Source of the DNA: an uncultured Opitutia bacterium
GTDB taxonomy: Bacteria; Verrucomicrobiota; Verrucomicrobiia; Opitutales; UBA953
Direction: 5' to 3'
NCBI GenBank assembly: GCA_903829855.1
Contig: CAIKRN010000289.1
Coordinates: forward strand, 1 to 9,592
DNA length: 9,592 nt
The first letter of the stretch is position 1. Every line of letters begins with the position of its first letter. A program made the position numbers and the translations under genes. Below, piece after piece: positions 1 to 6,685 of the stretch. The notes under the pieces are model-generated. The model was given only the letters and a program-made list of their open reading frames with translations, was not told where the DNA came from and did not search any database.

Positions 1-1902
1 ATCTCCAATTACGAAAGCGACGTCTTCGCACCGATTTTCCGTCGCCTCGAGGAATTGTCCGGTAAGAAATACGGCTCCACCCTACCCGTCGCTGGCTCCA
101 CCGGCGATACGGCCCAGGAGAAAGATGACGTGGCCTTCCGCGTCATCGCCGATCACATCCGCACACTCTCGTTCGCCATCGCCGACGGCATCCAGCCTGG
201 CAATTCGGACCGCAACTACGTCCTCCGTCGCATCCTGCGCCGCGCCGTGCGCTACGGCCGCACGCTCGGCCTAAAGAACGGCTTCTTCCACCAACTCGTC
301 GGCGTACTCGCCGAGACGATGGGCGATGTCTTCCCCGAAATCCGCACCCGCCGCTCGGTGGTGGCCGACGTGATTCGTAACGAAGAGGAATCCTTTAACC
401 GCACCCTCGATAAGGGCATCGCGCTCTTCGAGGACGAAGCGAATAAGCTCAAGGCAGGCGGCGCCATCTCGGGCGCCATCGCGTTCCGCCTCTATGACGA
501 GCAGGGCTTCCCGCTCGACCTCACGCAGTTAATGGCCCGCGAACGTGGCCTGACGGTCGATGGCGCCGGCTTTGAAAAGCTGATGGAAGAACAGCGTGCC
601 CGTGCTCGCGCCGCCCAGAAGAAGGAAATCATCACCCTTTCCGACATCGGCTCCGAACACCCGACGGCGTTCGTTGGCTACGACACCCTCCAGGTCAAAG
701 CCAAGGTCGCGCAAATCGCCAAGATTAAGGAACGCTCCGCTGTCATCCTCGATCAATCGCCCTGCTACGCCGAGATGGGCGGCCAGGTCGGCGACACGGC
801 GATGATTACGCTCGGCGGCCGCCAATGGAATGTCACCGACACCCAGAAGTCTGGCCAGACCTGGCTGCATTTCCTCGATGGTGAAGACGCTCCGGAAACC
901 GGCGCGACGATTGAGATCGCCGTCAATCAAGCCCGCCGCGACGCCATCCAGCGCCACCACACGGTCACCCACATCCTCCATTGGGCCCTGCACGAAGTCG
1001 TGTCTAAGGAAGCCTCGCAGAAAGGCTCCGCCGTCGATCCTTCCAAACTCACCTTCGACTTTAATGGCGCGGCGCTCACCCCCGGCCAGCTCGCCGACAT
1101 CGAACGCGTGGTGAATGAACGCATCCTCGCCAATGAAGCCGTGACGTGGAGCGAAGTCGCCTACGCCTCCGTCAAAGGCCGTCCGGATATCATGCAGTTC
1201 TTCGGCGATAAGTACGGCGACTCCGTACGCGTCGTGCAGGTCGGCGGTAAGGCTGCCTCCCTCAACGGCTGGTCGATGGAACTCTGCGCCGGCACGCACG
1301 TCCGCCACACGGGCGAAATCGGCCTCTTCCGCATCGTCGGCGAAAACGCCATCGCTGCAGGGGTTCGCCGCATCGAAGCCGTCGCGGGGCTCGCCTCTTA
1401 TGAAAGGGCGAAGTCTGAAGCCGAGTTGCTGAAGACGCTCGCCTCCTCGACCAATACGCCGGTCGCGGATCTCGCCAAGCGCCTCGAGCAGATCATGGAG
1501 CAAAGCTCCGCGCTCGAGAAGAAACTCAAAGTCTTCCGCGATAAGGAATCCTCCCAGGTCGCCGACGCCCTCGCCGCCAAGGCCAGCGACCGTGCTGGCT
1601 TGAAGTACGTCATCGCCCAAGTCAGCGCCGAAACACCGAATGATCTGCGTGACCTCGGTGCCAAAGTAGCCGGCAAGGTCGGTCCGTCCGCCGTCGTCGT
1701 CCTCGCCGCCGTCTTCGGCGACAAGGTCTCCCTCGTGGCCAACTGCGGTCCGGACGCCGTCAAGGCGGGCAAGGCCGCTGGTAAGATCGTCACCGACGCC
1801 TGTGGCAAGTTGGGCGGCAAAGGTGGCGGCAAGCCCGATGCCGCGATGGGCGGCGGCACCGACGTCTCCAAAGTCGCCGAAGCCTTGGGTAGTGTTGCTT
1901 AA
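1..1902 (+). CDS. alaS: Alanyl-tRNA synthetase, 5' end missing
   Basis: Cytosolic enzyme that charges tRNA(Ala) with alanine and hydrolyses mischarged Ser/Gly-tRNA(Ala). The frame is open from the first base, so the gene begins before the window; 633 residues are visible and roughly the first 240, holding most of the catalytic core, are missing. The TTG at 55 is an internal codon, not a start. Visible parts in order: the end of the catalytic domain and the tRNA-binding helical region with RNYVLRRILRRAVRYGR (from about base 211); the editing domain with its zinc-site residues HTVTH (958-972, visible residues 320-324) and CAGTH (1285-1299, residues 429-433); a coiled-coil stretch (about 1430-1560); and the C-terminal DHHA1/C-Ala domain with the glycine-rich GGKGGGKP (1813-1836). 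All four editing-site metal ligands are present. No frameshift is seen, and the gene ends with TAA just before a palindromic repeat. The family assignment is secure. Confidence 0.98.
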   Translation: MSNYESDVFAPIFRRLEELSGKKYGSTLPVAGSTGDTAQEKDDVAFRVIADHIRTLSFAIADGIQPGNSDRNYVLRRILRRAVRYGRTLGLKNGFFHQLVGVLAETMGDVFPEIRTRRSVVADVIRNEEESFNRTLDKGIALFEDEANKLKAGGAISGAIAFRLYDEQGFPLDLTQLMARERGLTVDGAGFEKLMEEQRARARAAQKKEIITLSDIGSEHPTAFVGYDTLQVKAKVAQIAKIKERSAVILDQSPCYAEMGGQVGDTAMITLGGRQWNVTDTQKSGQTWLHFLDGEDAPETGATIEIAVNQARRDAIQRHHTVTHILHWALHEVVSKEASQKGSAVDPSKLTFDFNGAALTPGQLADIERVVNERILANEAVTWSEVAYASVKGRPDIMQFFGDKYGDSVRVVQVGGKAASLNGWSMELCAGTHVRHTGEIGLFRIVGENAIAAGVRRIEAVAGLASYERAKSEAELLKTLASSTNTPVADLAKRLEQIMEQSSALEKKLKVFRDKESSQVADALAAKASDRAGLKYVIAQVSAETPNDLRDLGAKVAGKVGPSAVVVLAAVFGDKVSLVANCGPDAVKAGKAAGKIVTDACGKLGGKGGGKPDAAMGGGTDVSKVAEALGSVA

Positions 1903-1906
1903 GAGA

Positions 1907-2021
1907 GGTAGGGGCGCGACTGCGTCGCGTCCGTGGCTGGACGGATACCGAAGGCCGAACCAGACTGCCCGGAGGTTGATCGTACCGCAGCGAACGGACG
2001 CGACGCAGTCGCGCCCCTACC
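1907..2021. repeat. Palindromic intergenic repeat element, 28-bp perfect inverted arms
   Basis: The left arm 1907-1934 and the right arm 1994-2021 are perfect reverse complements over 28 bp, separated by 59 bp. The arms start with GGTAGGGG and end with CCCCTACC. Each arm also folds on itself (CGCGAC, loop TGC, GTCGCG at 1915-1929, and the mirror image in the right arm). Just inside the left arm, TCCGT (1930-1934) and ACGGA (1941-1945) form a further 5-bp stem. The element starts 4 bases after the alaS stop and has no T-tract, so it is not a standard intrinsic terminator, though the hairpin could stop transcripts or protect their 3' ends. It shares GGTAGGG termini and an internal CCGTGGCTG with the repeat at 7554-7610. 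It looks like a REP/MITE-like non-coding element. The rest of the gap (2022-2095) is pyrimidine-rich, with no promoter that I can support. Confidence 0.85.
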
Positions 2022-2095
2022 CATCCCAATTAAACCCTGCCCTATCTTTCTTTATCATTCCTGCTGCATCGTCCATCCTGACCTCACTCTCTCCC

Positions 2096-2827
2096 ATGCG
2101 CCTCCTCGCCTTGCTCCTCCTCGCCCTCGCGACGATTTCTGCCAACGCCCAAAGCGACACCGCACCGCGCGTCGGCAAGAACTACGGCAACACCCCGAAG
2201 CACCACGTGCGTATGCAGGTCGACGCCGATCATCTCGCTCTGCCAGTTGCGGTCACGATCAAAGGCAAGGACCGTGCCGCAGTGGACGCTCGCATCGAGG
2301 GAATCCGCGCCGAACTCGAGAAACGCTTCAAGGATCAGCCCGGCTGGGAGTTCCGCGAAATCTCGACCGAGTTCGCCCACGCCGAAGCAAAAACCTACGC
2401 CTCCCGCGCAGGCAACGGCAGCAAACTCTTCGGGGACGATGACGCCGATAAGGGCGACGTGACCTACGTGGCTAATGCGCGCTGGGAACTCCATACCGAG
2501 GCCGACAAAGGCCTCAAGGGCGTCGAGATCCTCCGCACCAAGGCCTCCGATCTCGTGAAGGCGAAGAACGACGACGAGAAGCAGGTGGTCGGCAATCCGG
2601 AGTACGTGTTGACCAATCCTCACGACTACCGCAACGAGCTGCTCGATCAGATTAAAAATGATTTCGAAGAAGCCAAGAAGCACCTCCCCGAAGGCCAGTG
2701 GACCCTGGAGATTGCCGGCCTCGCCCAGACCGTCGACGTCATCGCCCTCGGCGGTAAGCGTTTCGAGGTCAGCCTCGCCTATCGGATGGCTTTCGTCACG
2801 CCGAAGCCTGAAAAGGCCACGAAATAA
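2096..2827 (+). CDS. Exported protein of unknown function
   Basis: 243 residues. The ATG at 2096 is chosen because it begins a clear signal peptide: MR, a leucine/alanine-rich core (residues 3-14) and ANA before Gln19, a good signal peptidase I site. The open frame continues upstream to 1802, but that part runs through alaS and the repeat element and makes no sensible protein. The mature protein is soluble, charged and periplasmic by inference, with no second membrane segment and no cysteine. It has an amphipathic helix (about 60-80), an Asp-rich turn (114-118) and a final segment (about 176-235) with a helix followed by strands. The order of helices and strands faintly recalls SIMPL/DUF541 proteins such as YggE, but I see no diagnostic motif. 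The start is preceded by CTCTCTCCC with no Shine-Dalgarno sequence. The 193-bp upstream gap suggests its own transcript or read-through from alaS. Confidence 0.8.
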   Translation: MRLLALLLLALATISANAQSDTAPRVGKNYGNTPKHHVRMQVDADHLALPVAVTIKGKDRAAVDARIEGIRAELEKRFKDQPGWEFREISTEFAHAEAKTYASRAGNGSKLFGDDDADKGDVTYVANARWELHTEADKGLKGVEILRTKASDLVKAKNDDEKQVVGNPEYVLTNPHDYRNELLDQIKNDFEEAKKHLPEGQWTLEIAGLAQTVDVIALGGKRFEVSLAYRMAFVTPKPEKATK

Positions 2828-2830
2828 GGT

Positions 2831-2850
2831 CTCTATAAGGCCTCTATAAG
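2831..2850. repeat. Tandem 11-bp repeat CTCTATAAG(G/C)C
   Basis: CTCTATAAG occurs at 2831-2839 and again at 2842-2850, an exact 9-base repeat at an 11-bp period, about one helical turn. It starts 4 bases after the stop of the exported-protein gene and precedes the leader of the three-gene operon. TATAAG resembles a -10 hexamer, but I find no convincing -35 partner. It could be a pair of operator half-sites or a chance duplication. Confidence 0.5.
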
Positions 2851-2866
2851 CCGGACGTACCGGCTT
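2848..2866. promoter_or_regulatory. Short GC-rich hairpin, AAGCCGG/CCGGCTT
   Basis: AAGCCGG (2848-2854), loop ACGTA, CCGGCTT (2860-2866): a perfect 7-bp stem just after the exported-protein gene. No T-tract follows (GTCCTTG), so it is a weak terminator at best. Its right arm is the beginning of the segment duplicated from the nadK leader; its left arm has no counterpart at nadK. The hairpin is therefore special to this copy. Confidence 0.45.
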
Positions 2867-2931
2867 GTCCTTGCGCTTCCTGGTCGGGTGCCCATTCGTC
2901 ATCCATGGCCACCTGCCGCCTCCCGCTCGTC
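2861..2931 (+). other. Degenerate duplicate of the nadK leader and start region
   Basis: This stretch aligns without gaps to 6642-6712. The leader part (2861-2904 against 6642-6685) matches at 34 of 44 positions, including a 14-base identical block CGGCTTGTCCTTGC. Both copies then have an ATG at the same distance, followed by 27 bases with 23 identities that encode MATCRLPLV here and MAIRRLTLV in nadK. Similarity fades after about 2931, with possible weak traces up to the next start. The copy lies directly before the three-gene operon, and the intact copy lies directly after it. I infer a duplication of the 5' end of nadK connected with insertion of the operon. Part of the copy may serve as the operon's promoter and leader. 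The counts were made by eye. Confidence 0.75.
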
Positions 2932-2958
2932 ATTCCACCTAGGCGCCAGACCCCTTGA
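2905..2958 (+). CDS. 17-codon upstream frame, relic of the nadK 5' end, coupled to the operon
   Basis: ATG at 2905, stop TGA at 2956-2958. The encoded peptide is MATCRLPLVIPPRRQTP; its first nine residues match the NadK N-terminus at six positions (M, A, R, L, L, V), and the rest is different. The stop overlaps the ATG of the membrane protein gene as TGATG, the arrangement typical of translational re-initiation. The ATG and its upstream bases (GTCATCC) closely match the working nadK start (GTCATTC), so ribosomes could plausibly start here and deliver initiation to the operon's first gene. Whether the peptide itself does anything is unknown; it may be only a relic. Its residue content shows no attenuator-like run of one amino acid. 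Confidence 0.45.
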   Translation: MATCRLPLVIPPRRQTP

Positions 2959-3830
2959 TGAAGGCTTTTCCTTTCCTGACCAACTATGTCAACCAGACCT
3001 TCGAAAGGGAGAAGGGGCGACTGGACTACATTTTTCTGCGGCCGATTTTACAGGTATCCTATTTCTTCCTGAAGGCCGTCCTGTTCCCGCTCAAGTTCCT
3101 TTTCCACCGTCGCGCCTACGGCTTCGAGGCACGCTGCATCGACGGCGTGCTCGCCTTCGGGATGAAGTACTTCGCTACCGTGGATGCGGTTGAAATGATG
3201 GTCCGCCACGTGCAAATCGAACCGCTCCTCTACCGCCATTTACTCGGAGAGAGATCCCACGTCGAGGGCGAGCGGCGGAAATTCAATGGGATCGATGGCG
3301 ACTACAACATGGATAGCCTAAGCGACATGATCCGGAATAACCTGACCATCGGCCACGATGAGCTCTCCTACGAAATGGTTGATCGCTTCGACAAGGATGC
3401 CTTTCTCGCGAACCTCGACCGGATTCGGCGCCGCCTGCCTGAAGATCACCTACTTTTCAGCAAGCGCGCGATCGAAGCCACCCGCCAACACTCCCTCCAG
3501 TGGATTGGCGTCACCAATGTGGTCATCTTAATTGTCTTGGTCATCACGGTCTTCGCCGATCTCCGGACCGCCGTAAAAGCGCTAAATTCTTTCGACTCTG
3601 ACTCGGTGCTCCTGTGGGCCATGAAGCATCTCTATGCCCATGATCGCGCGGTCTTAACCGACCTCGATTTCTACCTTCAGGCCGAAAGTAACCGCGGGCA
3701 CTTCAGCAGCAGCGTTTTCCTCTCTAGCCCAGGCCTCTATCTCCATAGCCATATCGCCTTCGACGAATACGCCTACCAGACTCTGCGCGAGCGGCCGCCG
3801 ATCGCTTCTGGCGAAACATTAACATCATGA
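2958..3830 (+). CDS. Membrane protein of unknown family, first gene of the KAS III/flavoenzyme operon
   Basis: 290 residues from the ATG at 2958; the TTG at 2955 would add one residue. The ATG is preferred because it overlaps the upstream TGA as TGATG. I do not recognise the family. Visible parts: a hydrophobic, aromatic segment at about 25-50 (YIFLRPILQVSYFFLKAVLF), possibly membrane-dipping; a central region rich in charged residues and histidine; one strong transmembrane segment at about 181-201 (VTNVVILIVLVITVFA); and a C-terminal region with MKHLYAHD (222-229) and YLHSHIAFDEYAY (261-273). The His, Asp and Glu clusters (also E79/H84, E88/H94 and HDE at 133-135) could bind metal, but no standard ExxH or HxxHH motif is present. 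The stop overlaps the start of the KAS III gene as ATGA, so co-translation is likely. Position in the operon suggests a membrane enzyme or partner for the lipid-like product; this is inference. Confidence 0.85.
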   Translation: MKAFPFLTNYVNQTFEREKGRLDYIFLRPILQVSYFFLKAVLFPLKFLFHRRAYGFEARCIDGVLAFGMKYFATVDAVEMMVRHVQIEPLLYRHLLGERSHVEGERRKFNGIDGDYNMDSLSDMIRNNLTIGHDELSYEMVDRFDKDAFLANLDRIRRRLPEDHLLFSKRAIEATRQHSLQWIGVTNVVILIVLVITVFADLRTAVKALNSFDSDSVLLWAMKHLYAHDRAVLTDLDFYLQAESNRGHFSSSVFLSSPGLYLHSHIAFDEYAYQTLRERPPIASGETLTS

Positions 3831-4906
3831 ACTGCTATATCACTGGCACCGGGTCTTTTCTTCCCGGCGAAGCAGTCCCTAACGAAGCCATCCCGGACTT
3901 CATGGGCGAGCTCGATGGCGAAGCTTTGGTTCGACGAAAAATCCTGCGCATGAACGGGATCAAGTCCCGCCACTATGCGCTCGACCGCGCCCAGCATCCG
4001 ACCCACGACGTCTATGAAATGGCGGCTCTCGCCGCGGCTCGTTGCCTCGATAACAAAGCGGGTACCTTCACCTACCTTTCGGCCGGCTCCACCAACACCC
4101 CGATGATTGGGCCCGGACTTTCCAGCATCCTCCACTCCCGTCTCGCCCAGCACGGAATCATTGCCAGACCCGTGGAGATTAATTCGAACTCGGGCATCTG
4201 CACCTCCGGCGCCCAGGCGCTCGTCAATGCCGCTCGCGCCATCGCGTCGGGCGACCATCAGGAGGCGCTCTGTATCGGCGTCGAGCAACCCTCAGATATT
4301 TTGAAATCATCAGTCATCCAGCCTCCGGACGACCGGGCCCTCTTCCCAGACCACGAAACCTCCTCGAAATGGTTCATGTCCGTCTTCCTCCGATCGATGC
4401 TTTCTGACGGTGCGGGTGCCGTCATCCTCCGCAACCAGCCAGCCGCCGATCGAGTTTCCTACCGCGTGAACTGGACCTACTCGCGTTCATTTGCCCATGA
4501 AACCCCGCTTTGCATGAGCCTGGAAAGCCGGAGCCTACTCCTCAGCCAAGACGTCGCCATCCTCGCCAAGCACATGAAGCCCAGCGTGGATCAGCTCGTC
4601 CGCGGAGCGCTCGCGCGTCACGGCGAATCCCTTGCGGACTATCAGTGTGTCCTGCCCCACTTGTCCTCGTACTTTTTCAAAGCCTACTTGCTCGATATCT
4701 TAACCGAAATGGGGGGTGGTACCAGCGTACCTCACTGGACAAACTTGGAAAGCGCCGGCAACGCCGGGGCCGCCAGCATTTTTATCATTTTGGATGAGTT
4801 CACCCGCAAACACCCGCCAGCCCACGGCGACAAGGTGATGCTGTTCATCCCCGAGTCTGGCCAATTCAATTTCGTCTTGGTCAGTCTCACCGCCGTTCAC
4901 GCATGA
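3827..4906 (+). CDS. KAS III-type beta-ketoacyl synthase, DarB-like
   Basis: 359 residues with a thiolase fold. It is expected to accept an acyl thioester on a cysteine and condense it with a second acyl thioester. The triad can be read: Cys125 in NSGICTSGAQAL, His278 in VLPHLSSYF, and Asn312 in SAGNAGAASI. The LSDGAGAVIL motif (192-201) is typical of KAS III. Compared with housekeeping FabH (about 320 residues) it is longer, and several stretches recall DarB and the KAS III of flexirubin and aryl-polyene clusters as I remember them: the start YITGTGSFLPGEAVPN, MNGIKSRHYALD (42-53), FLRSMLSDGAGA (187-198), PHLSSYFFK and FIPESGQF. DarB condenses two beta-ketoacyl units to a cyclohexanedione precursor of dialkylresorcinols. 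The exact reaction here is unknown, and no ACP gene is adjacent. Both ends overlap neighbours by four bases (ATGA), giving tight coupling. A FabH paralogue with another role is the main alternative. Confidence 0.9.
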   Translation: MNCYITGTGSFLPGEAVPNEAIPDFMGELDGEALVRRKILRMNGIKSRHYALDRAQHPTHDVYEMAALAAARCLDNKAGTFTYLSAGSTNTPMIGPGLSSILHSRLAQHGIIARPVEINSNSGICTSGAQALVNAARAIASGDHQEALCIGVEQPSDILKSSVIQPPDDRALFPDHETSSKWFMSVFLRSMLSDGAGAVILRNQPAADRVSYRVNWTYSRSFAHETPLCMSLESRSLLLSQDVAILAKHMKPSVDQLVRGALARHGESLADYQCVLPHLSSYFFKAYLLDILTEMGGGTSVPHWTNLESAGNAGAASIFIILDEFTRKHPPAHGDKVMLFIPESGQFNFVLVSLTAVHA

Positions 4907-6516
4907 CCACCAAACGTCTCGCCATCATCGGGGCCGGCTGCAGCGGCTTGCTGACCTTGAAGCTGGCCCGTGAACGCCTTCCTGACTGGGAGATCGTCTG
5001 CTTTGAAAAAGACGGCACCACGGTCGGCCGCTGGGGAAACCCGTATCCGAACTTCGTCTCGACCTCGACGAAGTACACCACGCAATTTGCCTGCCATCGA
5101 AAATGGGATTCGAGCTCTGACCCCGCGCAACGTCAGACCAAAGGCGACTTTTTCCTCAACGATGAGTTCGGGCGCTACCTGTTAGACTTTGTCGCAACCC
5201 ATCGCCTGGCCCCGCACATCCGCCTCCACACGACCATCCGGCGCATTGCCAAGGACCCGCAGGGCTGGCGGCTCTGGATTGACGACGGCGCGACGCGTGA
5301 AGAGGTCTTCGACCGGCTGGTAATCTGCACAGGCCTACACGACAAAGTGAAAGCCCTCGAAACCGACATCCCCCATCTCACGCCCTATAGTCCCTTACCC
5401 TCGAACAAGACCATCGTCGTCTACGGTGGCGGTGAATCGGCCGCCGACTTTGCCCACCGACTCTCCGCTCCGCACCTCGGCAACCGCGTCTTCCTCTCGC
5501 TCAAGACGGGTGTCCGCGTCAGCCCGCGCTATCACCCGATCCGCGGCGTCCCCTCCGACTTTCTCCGCAACCGACTGCTGCTTTCCATCCACCCCGACCT
5601 GCGAAACCTAATCGGCCAAAAATTCGTCGAAGCCCGGATCAAGCATCAGCAGAAATTCGAGAGGTTCTTTGGCTCACCCACGACAGGCCCCGCACCCGAC
5701 GCTGACTTTCTCGCCAAGCGCAGTCATTGGGACGCCAAACTCACCGCTCGCGCCAAGGACGACCTTTTCAACGTGTTCCACACCAAGAGCGACGGCTTCC
5801 TCGACGACGTCGCCGCGGGTCGCATCGAGATTATCGGACCGCCCTGCGACGCGAGCCACCTCCGCTTCCACGACTTCGACCAGACGACGACGCTCGAAGT
5901 CACTCCTGACCTCATCTGCCCGATGATCGGCTTCCGCTCTGGCCTGTCCGAATTGTCGGGTGGCGAAATTCTCATCAGTGATTTCCACCTCGGCAGCCTC
6001 CACGCGCGCCATGACGACCTCTTCCTCGTTGGCTTCGCGCGACCGATTATTGGCAACATCCCGACGATGAGCGAAATGCAGGCGAAGCTGGTCACTGGTA
6101 TCCTCGCTGGCCGCTTCCAACGGCCACCAGATCTCGCCGCCGCCCATGCAGTAAGCCGCGCGACATTACGACGCATGTTCCCCACGCTCAATACCGAGAC
6201 CATCCACCCGGTGGAGATGATTCCCTACTGCGACGAACTCGCCGTCCTCATGGGTAGCCTTCCCACCTTGAGGAGGGTCGGCTCCTTCCGTCGCTGGCTC
6301 AAGATCCAGCTCGCGCCCGTCTCTACCCTCCAATATGTTGACGAGGACTTCGACCCTAAGGCAATGGACGCGCAAGTCGTCCACAGCCCCGTCCTAATCA
6401 CAGGAATACTGGTTCTCATCAAAGTATTGCTCGATATGCCCTATAAGCTACTGAAGGGGCGAGGAGACCGGCAGATGAGGCCTGCCTCGCCTTCCCTGTC
6501 AGCGAGTCGGCCTTAG
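4903..6516 (+). CDS. Flavin monooxygenase-like FAD/NAD(P)H oxidoreductase with C-terminal hydrophobic tail
   Basis: 537 residues. An N-terminal FAD-binding Rossmann motif GAGCSG (10-15) with acidic Glu35 at the end of the second strand is followed by GRWGNPYPNF (42-51), resembling the GG.W..n.yP region of flavin monooxygenases. A second nucleotide-binding motif, YGGGESAAD (174-182), would hold NAD(P)H. DLFLVGFARPIIGNIP (372-387) resembles the C-terminal flavin-contact segment of the family. The classical FMO and Baeyer-Villiger fingerprints (FxGxxxHxxxY/F or W) are not seen in standard form near 141-165, so hydroxylase, Baeyer-Villiger or simple oxidase activity cannot be decided. A hydrophobic segment at about 495-516 (SPVLITGILVLIKVLLDM), followed by basic residues, may anchor it to the membrane. 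The start ATG overlaps the KAS III stop as ATGA. It probably acts on the KAS III product. Confidence 0.88.
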   Translation: MTTKRLAIIGAGCSGLLTLKLARERLPDWEIVCFEKDGTTVGRWGNPYPNFVSTSTKYTTQFACHRKWDSSSDPAQRQTKGDFFLNDEFGRYLLDFVATHRLAPHIRLHTTIRRIAKDPQGWRLWIDDGATREEVFDRLVICTGLHDKVKALETDIPHLTPYSPLPSNKTIVVYGGGESAADFAHRLSAPHLGNRVFLSLKTGVRVSPRYHPIRGVPSDFLRNRLLLSIHPDLRNLIGQKFVEARIKHQQKFERFFGSPTTGPAPDADFLAKRSHWDAKLTARAKDDLFNVFHTKSDGFLDDVAAGRIEIIGPPCDASHLRFHDFDQTTTLEVTPDLICPMIGFRSGLSELSGGEILISDFHLGSLHARHDDLFLVGFARPIIGNIPTMSEMQAKLVTGILAGRFQRPPDLAAAHAVSRATLRRMFPTLNTETIHPVEMIPYCDELAVLMGSLPTLRRVGSFRRWLKIQLAPVSTLQYVDEDFDPKAMDAQVVHSPVLITGILVLIKVLLDMPYKLLKGRGDRQMRPASPSLSASRP

Positions 6517-6555
6517 TTTCACTCTGGCGAACCTCGAAAGCGCTCAGTTATTCCT

Positions 6556-6580
6556 CGTCCGACCTCGGTCATTTCGGACG
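6556..6580 (+). terminator. Hairpin 40 bp after the operon, possible weak terminator
   Basis: CGTCCGA (6556-6562) pairs perfectly with TCGGACG (6574-6580) across an 11-base loop, followed by GCTTTCC. The stem is GC-rich but the T-tract is poor. Its position after the last operon gene suits a terminator or a 3'-end stabiliser. Confidence 0.4.
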
Positions 6581-6601
6581 GCTTTCCTGATGTCGGCCCC
6601 A

Positions 6602-6627
6602 GAAAAGGCCAATAAATACGCCTTTTC
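6602..6627. terminator. A/T-edged hairpin between the operon and nadK, possible bidirectional terminator
   Basis: GAAAAGGC (6602-6609) pairs with GCCTTTTC (6620-6627) across a ten-base A/T-rich loop. The runs of A and T on the two arms give the shape of a bidirectional intrinsic terminator, although the GC part of the stem is only three pairs. It separates operon transcription from the nadK leader that starts at about 6642. Confidence 0.45.
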
Positions 6628-6641
6628 GGTGCCACCTGCCC

Positions 6642-6685
6642 CGGCTTGTCCTTGCCCTTCCCTGAAGGCCGCCTAGTCGTCATTC
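6642..6685 (+). promoter_or_regulatory. nadK leader, intact copy of the duplicated segment
   Basis: The 44 bases before the nadK ATG match 2861-2904 at 34 positions. The best conserved parts are the CGGCTTGTCCTTGC block at 6642-6655 and GTCGTCAT just before the ATG; the middle (6662-6671) has diverged. Conservation of the two ends in both copies may mark functional leader sequence. There is no Shine-Dalgarno sequence before the ATG, and no promoter hexamers that I can defend. Confidence 0.5.

Noticed and set aside
529..1620. Long minus-strand open frame (363 codons) opposite alaS
   Set aside because: It lies fully inside a clear alaS frame, has a skewed Gly/Asp/Ala composition typical of the antisense of GC-rich codons, and has no recognisable motif.
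1907..2021. Reading the repeat after alaS as an intrinsic terminator
   Set aside because: The stem is long and perfect, but no T-run follows and the arms are separated by 59 bp. The shared termini with 7554-7610 fit a repeat family better.
1802..2095. Upstream extension of the exported-protein frame
   Set aside because: It runs through the end of alaS and the palindromic repeat. The signal peptide that begins at 2096 shows the true start.
2084..2902. Minus-strand open frame opposite the exported protein (272 codons)
   Set aside because: Antisense shadow; the + strand frame has a signal peptide and normal protein composition, while this one reads as low-complexity Gly/Val/Asp-rich sequence.
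2861..2904. Sigma70-type promoter using TTGTCC at 2865 in the duplicated leader
   Set aside because: At 16-18 bp spacing there is no acceptable -10 in either copy, so I do not call promoter hexamers.
2888..3193. GTG-initiated + strand frame across the start of the membrane protein gene
   Set aside because: It uses another frame through a well-formed membrane protein and yields a Pro/Arg-rich product without motifs.
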